This document shows positions 1-8,028 of a stretch of 64,000 nucleotides of DNA, in pieces; position 1 is the first letter of the stretch, and each line of letters starts with the position of its first letter. Made by a program: the position numbers and the translations under genes. This DNA is from Limnohabitans kasalickyi. Lineage in GTDB: Bacteria; Pseudomonadota; Gammaproteobacteria; Burkholderiales; Burkholderiaceae_C. Below the pieces are notes generated by a model, which saw nothing but the letters and a program-made list of their open reading frames with translations, was not told the origin of the DNA and did not search any database. The stretch is taken from positions 105,577-169,576 of the forward strand of contig OZ248419.1 in the NCBI GenBank assembly GCA_965234325.1. The letters are read 5' to 3'.

Positions 1-31
1 CGTTGAATACAAGGAAACCAAACTGAAGTAA
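1..31 (+). CDS. rpmG: Ribosomal protein L33, C-terminal end (partial)
   Basis: Only the last nine codons and a TAA stop at 29-31 lie in the window. They read VEYKETKLK. Ribosomal protein L33 of proteobacteria ends in a closely similar basic tail (family knowledge: KHVxYKExKLK), so this is most likely the 3' end of rpmG, a small structural protein of the 50S subunit. A strong hairpin with a T-run follows 22 bases downstream, as expected at the end of an rpmB-rpmG unit. The rest of the gene lies to the left of the window, so the identification rests on a very short peptide. Confidence 0.75.
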   Translation, partial: VEYKETKLK

Positions 32-53
32 TTCAGGTTGGACCTCAACAAAT

Positions 54-84
54 AACCCGCTCATCGTTTGATGGCGGGTTTTTT
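54..84 (+). terminator. Rho-independent terminator after rpmG
   Basis: A perfect 7-bp stem (AACCCGC / GCGGGTT, 54-60 and 74-80) encloses a 13-base loop and runs into six T residues at 79-84. It sits just past the rpmG stop codon and ends transcription from the left. Confidence 0.85.
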
Positions 85-154
85 GTTGTCTGTACGAAAC
101 TAAGCTCATGTGCACTGCGGGCTCAGCTGTGCGGGATTGACGTCGCCCAAAAGA

Positions 155-176
155 AAAGGCACCCGAAGGTGCCTTT
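155..176 (-). terminator. Rho-independent terminator after the desaturase gene
   Basis: A 9-bp stem (AAAGGCACC / GGTGCCTTT) closes on a CGAA tetraloop (TTCG on the minus strand). On the minus strand it is followed by a T-rich tract, seen as A-rich bases at 149-157 on the plus strand. It lies about 20 bases after the desaturase stop codon. A nearly identical CGAA-loop hairpin recurs at 24219-24244. Confidence 0.85.
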
Positions 177-195
177 GTCTTGAGCGCTGTATTGT

Positions 196-1422
196 TTACA
201 CGCGTGCAGCGCGCATCTGCATCGAGAACTCTTGCAGGGCAGCAATGCCGCTGGCCTCAGCGCGTTTGCACCACGCTTGCAGGTCTTGCGCCAGCTGAGC
301 GCGGTTGAGGTTGGTGTTGAGCCACAACTGGCGCAGCTCTTCACGCATCTTCACCATGGTGTCCACATTGGGCAAGGCAGCGCGGGCAAGGGCTAACTGC
401 TCGGCGACCGTTGCAGGCACCTTCTCGGCATCGCGGTGCATCCAACGCTTGGCTGCCGCCAACACCGCTTCAGTGGGCAAGGTCGGCAGGTTGGACAACT
501 CTTGGTTCATCGTCAAACGCAATTGGCGTGCGTAATTGGCCATCACCTCGTAGCGGTTGGCAATGACGGCTTCTAAGGTCTTTTCGTCAGCCACAGGCTT
601 GATATCGCCAAAGGCCAATTTCGGCACAGTTTTCTTCACGGTGGCAAGACCACAGGTTTCCAAAATTCGAATGTAGAACCAACCTAAGTCGAACTCGTAG
701 GGCTTGACCGACAACTTGGCCGATGTGGGGTACGTGTGGTGGTTGTTGTGCAACTCTTCGCCACCAATCAGGATGCCCCAAGGGGAAATGTTGGTACTGG
801 CATCGGTTGCCTCAAAATTGCGGTAACCCCAGTAGTGCGCTGCCCCGTTGATGATGCCGGCGGCTGTGATGGGAATCCACATCATTTGCACGGCCCAAAC
901 GGTGAGACCCAAGGCGCCAAACAAGGCCAAGTTGATGATGAGCATCAACGACACACCCCACACGGAATGGGGGGTGTAGAGGTTGCGCTCGATCCAGTCG
1001 GTGGGTGTGCCGTGGCCGAAACGATCCAACGTCTCTTGGTTCTTGGACTCTTTGCGGTACAGCTCAGCACCGGTGAACAACACGGTTTTGATGCCATGCA
1101 CATGCGGGCTGTGTGGGTCTTCCGCTTGCTCGCACTTGGCGTGGTGTTTGCGGTGAATCGCTGTCCACTGCTTGGTCACTTGGGCGGTGGTGAGCCACAG
1201 CCAAAAGCGGAAAAAGTGTGCCACGACAGGGTGCAAATCTAGCGCACGGTGCGCCGAATGACGGTGCAAATAAATGGTCACACTGGCAATGGTGATGTGG
1301 GTGAGCACCATCGTGACCAAGAAAACTTGCCAGCCAGAGAAATTCAAAAGGCCATTGCTCAACCAGTTCAAGGTTGCGTCAAGCCAAGCCCATTGGGGTA
1401 ACAACATGTCAGAAACTTTCAA
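196..1422 (-). CDS. Membrane fatty acid desaturase (acyl-CoA delta-9 type)
   Basis: This 408-residue protein has the three histidine boxes of membrane-bound acyl desaturases: HRHSAHR at 53-59, HRKHH at 90-94 and HNNHH at 225-229. These ligate the di-iron centre that inserts a cis double bond into acyl chains using O2 and an electron donor. Hydrophobic segments near 30-50, 68-85 and 155-190 place it in the inner membrane. The family fold ends near residue 300, and the last 100 residues form a soluble, mostly helical tail. The gene lies 40 bases downstream of the rRNA methyltransferase-like gene on the same strand and is closed by its own terminator. A role in adjusting membrane fluidity is inferred from the family. 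The electron donor is not encoded nearby. Confidence 0.9.
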   Translation of the reverse strand: MKVSDMLLPQWAWLDATLNWLSNGLLNFSGWQVFLVTMVLTHITIASVTIYLHRHSAHRALDLHPVVAHFFRFWLWLTTAQVTKQWTAIHRKHHAKCEQAEDPHSPHVHGIKTVLFTGAELYRKESKNQETLDRFGHGTPTDWIERNLYTPHSVWGVSLMLIINLALFGALGLTVWAVQMMWIPITAAGIINGAAHYWGYRNFEATDASTNISPWGILIGGEELHNNHHTYPTSAKLSVKPYEFDLGWFYIRILETCGLATVKKTVPKLAFGDIKPVADEKTLEAVIANRYEVMANYARQLRLTMNQELSNLPTLPTEAVLAAAKRWMHRDAEKVPATVAEQLALARAALPNVDTMVKMREELRQLWLNTNLNRAQLAQDLQAWCKRAEASGIAALQEFSMQMRAARV

Positions 1423-1462
1423 TTCAATTGAATAACGAGCAGCGAGTTTAAGTGGGATAGCC

Positions 1463-2806
1463 TTATTTGGCTACCCAAACTGCCGCGAAGAAGCCATCCG
1501 TGGCATGTATGTGGGGCCAAAGACGCAAATACAAGCCGTCAGGTGTGCAAAGCTTGTCGGCATTGGCCACCTTCAGCTCGGTCAAGGTGTCCAGGGCCGA
1601 CAAAGGCACGAAGTTAGGGTGCGCCGCGCTGAAGGCTTGGGCAATGGCCTCGTTCTCTTCAGGCAACACGCTGCACGTGGCATACACCAAGCGACCACCC
1701 GACTTCACCAAACGCGCAGCGCTGGCAAGAATCGCAGTCTGCTTCTCGGTCAACTCTTGCACCGCCTTGGGCGATTGACGCCACTTGAGATCGGGGTTGC
1801 GGCGCAATGTGCCTAAACCTGAGCAAGGGGCATCCACCAACACACGGTCGATCTTGCCGCTCAAGCGCTTGATGCGGTCATCGCGCTCATGCGCAATGGC
1901 TGAGGGATACACGTTCGAGAGCTTGCTGCGCGCCAAACGGGGCTTCAACGACTCCAAGCGGTGCGCCGAGGTGTCAAACGCGTACAACCGACCCGTGCTG
2001 CGCATGGATGCGCCCAAAGCCAAGGTTTTGCCACCCGCACCGGCACAAAAGTCGACCACCATCTCGCTGCGCTTGGCGTCAAGCAACAGGGCCAACAACT
2101 GCGAGCCTTCGTCTTGTACCTCAATCGCGCCACGCGCAAAAGCGTCCAAGTTCGACAACGCCGGTTTGCCTTCAATCCGCAAACCCCAAGGCGAAAAAGG
2201 CGTGTCCACGGCCTTGATGCCGGCCAACTTCAACTCATGTTGCACATCGGCACGTTTGTCGGTGAAGGTGTTCACGCGCAAGTCCAGCGGCGCACCGCCG
2301 TTCAAACGCTCGACCAACGGCCAAAAGCCCTCGCCCACTTGGGCTTTGAGCGGCTCCACCAACCACTCGGGCATGTTGTGGCGATGGCGATCCATCAAAT
2401 CAGTGGGGTTCACCGCTTCACAGGCTTCGAGCCAGGCGGCTTCTTGCTTGTTCAGGGCACTGATCAAAAAGTCGAGCGCTTGACTGCCGGGTTGTTGGTG
2501 ACGCTTGGGTTGGTTGGACGCAGGCTGAGGCGCTGCATGCTCTTTCAAATGCTGGGCAAAACCCAAAATCGCCAAGCGGCGTTCTTTGGGACCCGAGCCT
2601 GAAGGGGCGAAATGGTCGAAGCGCAATTTGTTGCGCAACACGTTGTAGGTGGTTTCGGCTAAGGCCGCACGCTCACGCGGGCCGAAGGCGTAGGTCTTAC
2701 GGTAATCACGAAAAAACTTAGAAACCACCGCGTCAGCAGGGTGGTCAAACTTCAAAGTGAGGCGAACGAGCTCGGTACAAGCTTCAAGAAGGGCTTTTGG
2801 ATGCAT
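1463..2806 (-). CDS. RsmB/NOP2/Sun-family RNA (cytosine-5) methyltransferase
   Basis: This 447-residue protein has a helical NusB-like N-terminal part (about 1-70), a linker, and a class I SAM methyltransferase domain from about 165. The SAM loop VDFCAGAGGKT is at 251-261, DAPCSGLG at 325-332 (Cys328, release of product) and YATCSVLPEEN at 375-385 (Cys378, the nucleophile attacking C6 of cytosine). Both catalytic cysteines are present, so the enzyme should be active. The family methylates rRNA, classically 16S C967 for RsmB. This member has a shortened NusB part and may be a paralogue with another target, so I give no symbol. It diverges from the DUF1653 gene by 20 bases and probably heads an operon with the desaturase. 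Confidence 0.88.
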   Translation of the reverse strand: MHPKALLEACTELVRLTLKFDHPADAVVSKFFRDYRKTYAFGPRERAALAETTYNVLRNKLRFDHFAPSGSGPKERRLAILGFAQHLKEHAAPQPASNQPKRHQQPGSQALDFLISALNKQEAAWLEACEAVNPTDLMDRHRHNMPEWLVEPLKAQVGEGFWPLVERLNGGAPLDLRVNTFTDKRADVQHELKLAGIKAVDTPFSPWGLRIEGKPALSNLDAFARGAIEVQDEGSQLLALLLDAKRSEMVVDFCAGAGGKTLALGASMRSTGRLYAFDTSAHRLESLKPRLARSKLSNVYPSAIAHERDDRIKRLSGKIDRVLVDAPCSGLGTLRRNPDLKWRQSPKAVQELTEKQTAILASAARLVKSGGRLVYATCSVLPEENEAIAQAFSAAHPNFVPLSALDTLTELKVANADKLCTPDGLYLRLWPHIHATDGFFAAVWVAK

Positions 2807-2826
2807 AGGGTGTATTGTCCCACCCT

Positions 2827-3069
2827 ATGAACGACCAAGACCTCACCCCACTCCAAGAAACCCCAACCGGCCTCTACCGCCACTACAAAGGCGGCCTCTA
2901 CGAGGTGATTGGCACCGCCAGACACAGCGAAACCCTAGAGGTGATGACGGTTTACCGTGCTCTCTACGGCGAACATGGCCTGTGGGTGCGCCCCGCCGCC
3001 ATGTTCACCGAGCAAGTGACGATTGAAGGCGTGTTGCAACCACGCTTTCAAAAAACCGCCACCGCTTAG
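2827..3069 (+). CDS. DUF1653 family small protein
   Basis: This 80-residue soluble protein contains the DUF1653 core, including GLYRHYKGGLYEVIG near residues 13-27 and a VYRALYGEHGLWVRP stretch near 39-53. DUF1653 proteins are small conserved bacterial proteins of unknown biochemical role. The ATG at 2827 is preferred over a TTG at 2815, which would only add four unconserved residues. It is transcribed away from the methyltransferase gene and ends six bases before the convergent acyl-CoA dehydrogenase gene. Confidence 0.85.
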   Translation: MNDQDLTPLQETPTGLYRHYKGGLYEVIGTARHSETLEVMTVYRALYGEHGLWVRPAAMFTEQVTIEGVLQPRFQKTATA

Positions 3070-3075
3070 AAACGC

Positions 3076-4191
3076 TTAAGCAAACACCCCCGCGGTGTCT
3101 TGCATGTGCGCCGACACTTCGCCCAAGTGGTGCAAGGTGTCGCCAAAGGTCATTTCAAGTTGCGTGAGCTTCTTGAAATAGTGGCTGACGATGTACTCGT
3201 CGGTCACGCCAATGCCGCCGTGCAACTGCACCGCTTGTTGGCCCACAAAACGCATGGACACGCCCAATTGGTATTTGGCGCGGCTCATGGCGCGACGACG
3301 CTCGGGCGCGGGGTCATTGAGCTTCAAGGTGGCGTAGTAGCTCATGGAGCGGGCCAGCTCGAGCTGCATCTTCATGTCAGCCAAACGATGGCGCAAAGCT
3401 TGAAAGCTGCTGATGGCCACACCAAACTGCTTGCGCATGTTCATGTAATCGACCGTGATGGCCACGGTTTTGTCCATCACGCCCACGGCTTCGGCGCACA
3501 AAGCAGCCACGCCGATGTCCACAGCATGCTCCAAGGCGGTTTGGCCATCGGCCGTCACCAGCTGCGCAGAAGCGTTGTTCAAATGCAGTTCTGCCGCACG
3601 GCTGCCGTCTTGCGACACATAGCCCTTGGCCGACACGCCAGCGGACGCGCGCGCCACGATGAACAACGCCAATTTGCCGTTGGCCACCGCAGGCACCAAA
3701 TACGCATCGGCCATGTCACCTGCGGGCACCACGCTCTTGGCGCCCGTCAACGTCCAGCCCGTGCCGGCTTGCGTGGCTTGTGTTTTACAAGCTGCCAAGT
3801 TGTAGCGCCCTGCGCGCTCTTGCTGCGCCAGCACCACCAAAGCTTCGCCGGAGGCCACTTTGCCGCACCACTCGGCGTGCACGTCAGCAGGCGCATAACC
3901 CGTCAACACCGCGCCCGCAATCAGGGTGTGTGCCAGAGGTTCAAGCACGATGCCGCGCCCCAACTCCTCCATCACCACCATGCCCTCGACAGGACCCATG
4001 CCCAAACCGCCCAGCTCTTCAGAGACATACAAGCCGCCCAAGCCCAGCTCGGTCAACTCGGTATAGGCCTCGCGCGAAAAGCCACCCGCAGCCACGATGC
4101 CACGGCGACGCTCAAAGTCGTAGCCCTTGTCCACCCATTTACGCACCGCATCGCGCAGTTGTTCTTGGTCGTCAGAAAAATTGAAATCCAT
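3076..4191 (-). CDS. Acyl-CoA dehydrogenase, small (PimD-like) subunit
   Basis: This 371-residue flavoprotein starts MDFNFSDDQEQLRDAV, typical of the N-terminal helical domain of acyl-CoA dehydrogenases, and ends in the C-terminal helical domain (VQLHGGIGVTDEY near 325-337). The family introduces an alpha-beta double bond into acyl-CoA and passes electrons through FAD to ETF. The gene follows a second, different acyl-CoA dehydrogenase by 15 bases. Such tandem unequal genes encode heteromeric enzymes, for example the pimeloyl-CoA dehydrogenase pair PimC/PimD, which the pair resembles by order and length. The position that is a catalytic Glu in MCAD-like enzymes is not clear here, consistent with a pseudo-subunit or shared active site. 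The substrate is inferred to be a dicarboxylyl- or bulky acyl-CoA. Confidence 0.85.
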   Translation of the reverse strand: MDFNFSDDQEQLRDAVRKWVDKGYDFERRRGIVAAGGFSREAYTELTELGLGGLYVSEELGGLGMGPVEGMVVMEELGRGIVLEPLAHTLIAGAVLTGYAPADVHAEWCGKVASGEALVVLAQQERAGRYNLAACKTQATQAGTGWTLTGAKSVVPAGDMADAYLVPAVANGKLALFIVARASAGVSAKGYVSQDGSRAAELHLNNASAQLVTADGQTALEHAVDIGVAALCAEAVGVMDKTVAITVDYMNMRKQFGVAISSFQALRHRLADMKMQLELARSMSYYATLKLNDPAPERRRAMSRAKYQLGVSMRFVGQQAVQLHGGIGVTDEYIVSHYFKKLTQLEMTFGDTLHHLGEVSAHMQDTAGVFA

Positions 4192-4206
4192 GATGAATCC
4201 TTGTGT

Positions 4207-5427
4207 TTAGCCCAGCACCACTTGCGCCACGATGTTGCGTTGCACCTCGTTAGAGCCGCCGTAAATGGTGGTTTTACGCATATTGAAGTAGGTCGACGCC
4301 AAAGGCGCGCTGCCCATGTCGCCGTTGGGCCACAAGCTGCTGAGCGCTTGGTCGCCTTGGTAACCGGCTTGCATGGCTTCTTCGATGAAGGGCACGCTGG
4401 CAGGACCTGCAGCCAACATCATCAACTCGCTGTAACGCTGCTGAATTTCGCTGCCCTTGATTTTGAGCAAGCCCGCGATGTCCAGCGACTGCTTGCCCGA
4501 CTTCTCGGCCGACAACACACGCAGCACCAGCATTTCCAGCGCCACCACGTCCACCTCCAACTTGGCCACTTCGTCGCGGAAGCGTTGCGCTTCTGCACCA
4601 CCCGTGGCGGGGTCGTACACGCCCTCGGCCTTGGCAATGCGCTTCAAACGCTCCAACTCGCGCTTGGCGCGGTTCACGTCGGCAATGTTGGTGCGCTCGT
4701 GCGCCAGCAAATGCTTGGCATACGTCCAACCCTTGTTCTCTTCGCCCACCAAGTTTTCGACGGGTACTTCGACGTTGTCGAACCACACCTCGTTCACCTC
4801 GCACTCGCCGTCGAGCAGCTTGATGGGTCGTACGCTCACGCCGGGAGACTTCATGTCGATCAGCAAAAACGAAATGCCGGTCTGGGGCTTGCCCTCGTTG
4901 CTGGTGCGTACCAAGCAAAAAATCCACTCGCCAAACTGGCCCAAGGTGGTCCACGTTTTTTGGCCGTTCACGATGTACTTGTCACCCACGCGCTCGGCGC
5001 GGGTTGTGACCGAGGCCAGGTCAGAGCCCGAACCCGGCTCGCTGTAGCCTTGGCTCCACCACACATCGCCGCTGGCGATGCCAGGCAAGAAGCGCTGTTG
5101 TTGCTCGGCATTGCCAAACGCCATGATCACAGGCGCCACCATCACGGGGCCAAACGGCACGATGCGCGGGGCACCGGCCAACGCGCACTCTTCTTCGAAC
5201 AAATGCTTTTGCACCGCTGTCCAACCGGGGCCGCCAAACTGCGTGGGCCAACCGTAGCCCAACCAGTTTTTAGCGCCCAAAATCTTGGCCCAACGCTGCA
5301 TGTCTTCACGCGTCAGACGCAGCGCGTTGTGCACCTTGTGCGACAAATCTTTGGGCAAATTGGCGTGCACCCAAGCACGCACTTCTTGGCGAAAAGCCTC
5401 TTCTTCCGGGGTGAAGGCCAAATCCAT
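4207..5427 (-). CDS. Acyl-CoA dehydrogenase, large (PimC-like) subunit
   Basis: This 406-residue protein begins MDLAFTPEEEAFRQEV. The flavin-binding segment WWSQGYSEPGSGSDLAS is at 123-139, and the end reads IYGGSNEVQRN, the C-terminal acyl-CoA dehydrogenase signature. The MCAD catalytic Glu position (IYEG) is Gly here. Glu244 in LAHERTN fits the alternative base used by isovaleryl- and long-chain-type enzymes. The ATG at 5427 is chosen over the upstream one at 5457 because AAGGA lies seven bases before it. With the next gene it probably forms a heteromeric dehydrogenase for dicarboxylic or branched acyl-CoA. It diverges from purN. Confidence 0.88.
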   Translation of the reverse strand: MDLAFTPEEEAFRQEVRAWVHANLPKDLSHKVHNALRLTREDMQRWAKILGAKNWLGYGWPTQFGGPGWTAVQKHLFEEECALAGAPRIVPFGPVMVAPVIMAFGNAEQQQRFLPGIASGDVWWSQGYSEPGSGSDLASVTTRAERVGDKYIVNGQKTWTTLGQFGEWIFCLVRTSNEGKPQTGISFLLIDMKSPGVSVRPIKLLDGECEVNEVWFDNVEVPVENLVGEENKGWTYAKHLLAHERTNIADVNRAKRELERLKRIAKAEGVYDPATGGAEAQRFRDEVAKLEVDVVALEMLVLRVLSAEKSGKQSLDIAGLLKIKGSEIQQRYSELMMLAAGPASVPFIEEAMQAGYQGDQALSSLWPNGDMGSAPLASTYFNMRKTTIYGGSNEVQRNIVAQVVLG

Positions 5428-5534
5428 GACGGGTTCCTTTAGTTTGACGAATGCCATGTTTTAGCACGACCGTGCTCTTTTTCTTGTCCAGACCACGACA
5501 AACGAGGGCAAACCCTGATTGATAATTTGCCCAC

Positions 5535-6125
5535 ATGAAAAATATCGTGATCTTGATTTCTGGCGCTGGCTCCAACATGGCCGCCATCGTGCGCACCGCA
5601 GCGGCGCAGAACTGGACTCAACACCTCAACGCCCGTGTCAGCGCCATCATCAGCAACAAAGCGGACGCAGAAGGCTTGGTGTTTGCCAAAGAACACGGCA
5701 TTGCCACCGTTGTGGTGGACCACAAAGCCTTCGCTGGCGAACCACAACCCCGCGAAGCCTTTGACGCTGCGCTGATGGCCGAAATCGACAAACACCAGCC
5801 CCACCTTTTGGTTCTGGCCGGATTCATGCGCATCCTCACCCCAGGCTTTGTGGCGCACTACGAGGGTAGGCTCATCAATATCCACCCCTCACTGTTGCCT
5901 GCCTTCACAGGTTTAAACACCCACGCACGCGCCATCGAAGCCGGCTGTAAATTTGCGGGAGCTACCGTGCACCGCGTCACCGACCAGCTCGACCATGGCG
6001 ACATACTGGCCCAAGCCGTAGTGCCCGTGCTGGGTGACGACACCGCAGACACACTGTCTGCGCGGGTGTTGACGCAGGAGCATTTGATTTATCCGAAGGC
6101 GGTAGCGGAGTTGTTAGCCCGTTAA
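5535..6125 (+). CDS. purN: Phosphoribosylglycinamide formyltransferase (GART)
   Basis: This 196-residue enzyme transfers the formyl group of 10-formyl-tetrahydrofolate to GAR in step three of purine synthesis. The N-terminal glycine loop ISGAGSN (8-14) binds phosphoribosyl. The catalytic triad of the family is intact: Asn115 and His117 in the NIHPSLLP motif, and Asp153 in QLDHGD. Asn115, His117 and Asp153 have the same mutual spacing as E. coli Asn106, His108 and Asp144. The length matches the bacterial family. The gene stands alone, divergent from the acyl-CoA dehydrogenase pair and convergent with the HNH nuclease. I see no purine riboswitch in the short leader. Confidence 0.95.
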   Translation: MKNIVILISGAGSNMAAIVRTAAAQNWTQHLNARVSAIISNKADAEGLVFAKEHGIATVVVDHKAFAGEPQPREAFDAALMAEIDKHQPHLLVLAGFMRILTPGFVAHYEGRLINIHPSLLPAFTGLNTHARAIEAGCKFAGATVHRVTDQLDHGDILAQAVVPVLGDDTADTLSARVLTQEHLIYPKAVAELLAR

Positions 6126-6152
6126 CAAAGGCCAAATGAAGAAACTCGCAGC

Positions 6153-6220
6153 TGAGAGGGATATGGCCAGCTGACGATTTTTGATACACCAGCATGAGGA
6201 AGCTGGCCATACCCCCTCGG
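6153..6220. repeat. Long interrupted inverted repeat between purN and the HNH gene
   Basis: Perfect 11-bp arms TATGGCCAGCT (6162-6172) and AGCTGGCCATA (6201-6211) are separated by 28 bases. Pairing extends outward imperfectly between GAGAGGG (6154-6160) and CCCCCTC (6212-6218). There is no T-run on either side, so it is not a standard terminator. It lies between two convergent genes, where REP-like elements and rho-dependent hairpins are common. Confidence 0.6.
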
Positions 6221-6258
6221 CGGAGCAACAGCCCACAGGCCGGAGCGAACGCAAAAAA

Positions 6259-6816
6259 CTAAGCCATCAGCCGAGAACTCTTAGGCACATGCGCCATCAA
6301 AAACTCCATCTGGTCCGCCAAGATACGGCGGTTACGCAAGATGAAGTCCTCCCACAACGATGGCTCATAAGGCGTGTACAACAACGGCATGCGCGCTTGC
6401 TCGGGGGTGCGATTGCCCTTGCGGTGGTTGCACGATTTGCACGCCGTCACCACGTTCATCCACACATTGGGGCCGCCTTGGCCCACAGGGCGAATGTGTT
6501 CGCGGGTGAGTTCTGATTCGTGAAAGTGGTCGCCGCAATAAGCGCAGACGTTGCGGTCGCGGCTGAAGAGTTTGTCGTTGGTCAGGCCGGACTTCAAATC
6601 AAACGGGTTGATATTGGGCACGCCTTTGGTGCCGATGATGCTGTTGACCGTGATGATCGATTGCTCACCCGTGATGGCATTGGTGCCGCCATGAAACACC
6701 GCCACCTCGCCGCCAGATTCCCAGCGCACTTCGTCGGCCGCGTAGTGGAGGACCGCTTCTTCCAGCGATATCCACGACTGCGGCAGCCCTTGGGCAGACA
6801 GTTTCAAGACTTTCAC
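6259..6816 (-). CDS. HNH endonuclease domain protein
   Basis: This 185-residue protein has a zinc-ribbon HNH nuclease core at 88-140. CxxC at 91/94 and CKSCNHRKGN with Cys126/Cys129 bind zinc, His107 in the REHIRPVGQGG motif is the predicted general base, Asn121 is the central residue and His131 is the metal-binding residue. The first 85 residues are a conserved leader region of unknown role. Stand-alone HNH proteins of this size are common in Burkholderiales and are usually annotated only as HNH endonucleases. The target is unknown, and no restriction methylase or phage gene is nearby. The ATG at 6816 is the only good start. The gene diverges from ribF. Confidence 0.85.
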   Translation of the reverse strand: MKVLKLSAQGLPQSWISLEEAVLHYAADEVRWESGGEVAVFHGGTNAITGEQSIITVNSIIGTKGVPNINPFDLKSGLTNDKLFSRDRNVCAYCGDHFHESELTREHIRPVGQGGPNVWMNVVTACKSCNHRKGNRTPEQARMPLLYTPYEPSLWEDFILRNRRILADQMEFLMAHVPKSSRLMA

Positions 6817-6926
6817 ACCTCACCTCCATTCGCTTGCAAAAACGACCGTTTGGGAATGCACATCTATCGCTGACAATATACCTTTATTGGGTGACAGTTT
6901 CATGTTCGTCGCCCCACACTCAAATC

Positions 6927-7901
6927 ATGCAAATTTTTCGAGGCTTCCATCACCCGCAATTGGCCAAAGCCTGTGCTTTGACCATCGGTAACTTTGACGG
7001 CGTGCACCGTGGTCACCAAGCCATGCTGGCCCTGCTCAACAGCGAAGCACGTCACCGCGGCGTGCCCAGTTGTGTGATGACGTTTGAGCCGCATCCACGC
7101 GACTTCTTTGCTTCAAAGCTGAGCCAACCCGACTTGGCACCTGCCCGCATCGCCACGCTGCGCGACAAGTTCAATGAGCTCAGCGCCTGCGGTGTTGATC
7201 AATGTGTGGTGCTGCCGTTCAACCACGCCTTTGCCTCGCAACAGCCGCAAGCCTTCATCGAAGAGGTGTTGGTCAAAGGCTTGGGCGTGAAATACGTGCT
7301 GGTGGGGGACGACTTCCGCTTTGGGGCTAAACGCGCTGGCGATTACGCCATGCTCGATGCGGCAGGCAACGCGCAAGGCTTCGATGTAGCCCGTATGAAC
7401 AGCTACGAAGTCCGCGGCCTGCGTGTGTCAAGTTCTGCCGTTCGCGAGGCCATGGACCTTGGTGCGATGCAAGAGGTGGCGCAGCTGCTGGGTCGCCCCT
7501 ACGCCATCTCGGGCCATGTGGTGCATGGCCGTAAGTTAGGCCGCGAACTCGACTGCCGCACGCTCAATTTACGCTTCACCCATTGGAAGCCAGCGGCTGG
7601 CGGCATCTTTGTGGTTCAAGTGCACGGCTTGACCGACCAGCCCTTGGCAGGCGTAGCCAATTTGGGCATTCGCCCCTCGCTCGACGCATCCGATGTCAAC
7701 GGTGGCCGCGTGCTGCTTGAAACCCATTGCCTCGACTGGCCCGCCCACCTAGGCGCTGAGGGGGGCTACGGTAAAATCATCCGTGTGGAACTGCTGCACA
7801 AATTACACGACGAGCTGAAGTACGACGGTCTGGACGCCTTGATGCAAGGCATACACAAAGACTGCAACGACGCACGCGCTTGGCTCGCAGCCCGAATTTG
7901 A
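6927..7901 (+). CDS. ribF: Bifunctional riboflavin kinase / FAD synthetase
   Basis: This 324-residue enzyme converts riboflavin to FMN and then FAD. The N-terminal adenylyltransferase domain shows GNFDGVHRGH at 21-30 (HxGH-type nucleotide motif), DDFRFG at 128-133 and SSSAVR at 168-173. The C-terminal kinase domain starts at about 189 with GRPY and GHVVHGRKLGR. The usual PTxN magnesium motif reads RTLN at 211-214, which keeps Thr and Asn but loses Pro. An upstream ATG at 6834 is rejected because homology begins at MQIFRGF. It heads the ribF-ileS-lspA order typical of proteobacteria. Confidence 0.95.
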   Translation: MQIFRGFHHPQLAKACALTIGNFDGVHRGHQAMLALLNSEARHRGVPSCVMTFEPHPRDFFASKLSQPDLAPARIATLRDKFNELSACGVDQCVVLPFNHAFASQQPQAFIEEVLVKGLGVKYVLVGDDFRFGAKRAGDYAMLDAAGNAQGFDVARMNSYEVRGLRVSSSAVREAMDLGAMQEVAQLLGRPYAISGHVVHGRKLGRELDCRTLNLRFTHWKPAAGGIFVVQVHGLTDQPLAGVANLGIRPSLDASDVNGGRVLLETHCLDWPAHLGAEGGYGKIIRVELLHKLHDELKYDGLDALMQGIHKDCNDARAWLAARI

Positions 7902-7902
7902 C

Positions 7903-7917
7903 GGGGCGTGCAGCCCC
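7903..7917 (+). promoter_or_regulatory. Small GC hairpin in the ribF-ileS spacer
   Basis: GGGGC and GCCCC pair across a five-base loop two bases after the ribF stop codon. No T-run follows directly, although a seven-T run occurs about 25 bases later. It may stabilise or attenuate the mRNA between ribF and ileS. No function is proven. Confidence 0.3.
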
Positions 7918-8028
7918 TTCCGCTGTACATTGCCCCGCACCTTTTTTTCCTCGTCCGCCCAGATGCCGCCCTTTAAACGCGGATCTCACAGACACCGCCC
8001 AGATTTAAGCCTCCGACCTGAGATAGCC

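Noticed and set aside
3100..5442. 780-codon open frame on the plus strand
   Set aside because: It lies antisense to both acyl-CoA dehydrogenase genes and is rich in His, Gln and Arg, the mark of a mirror frame of biased codons. No domain is visible.
7902..8028. T-box or other leader RNA before ileS
   Set aside because: Only a short GC hairpin and a T-run are visible. T-boxes are not expected in betaproteobacteria.
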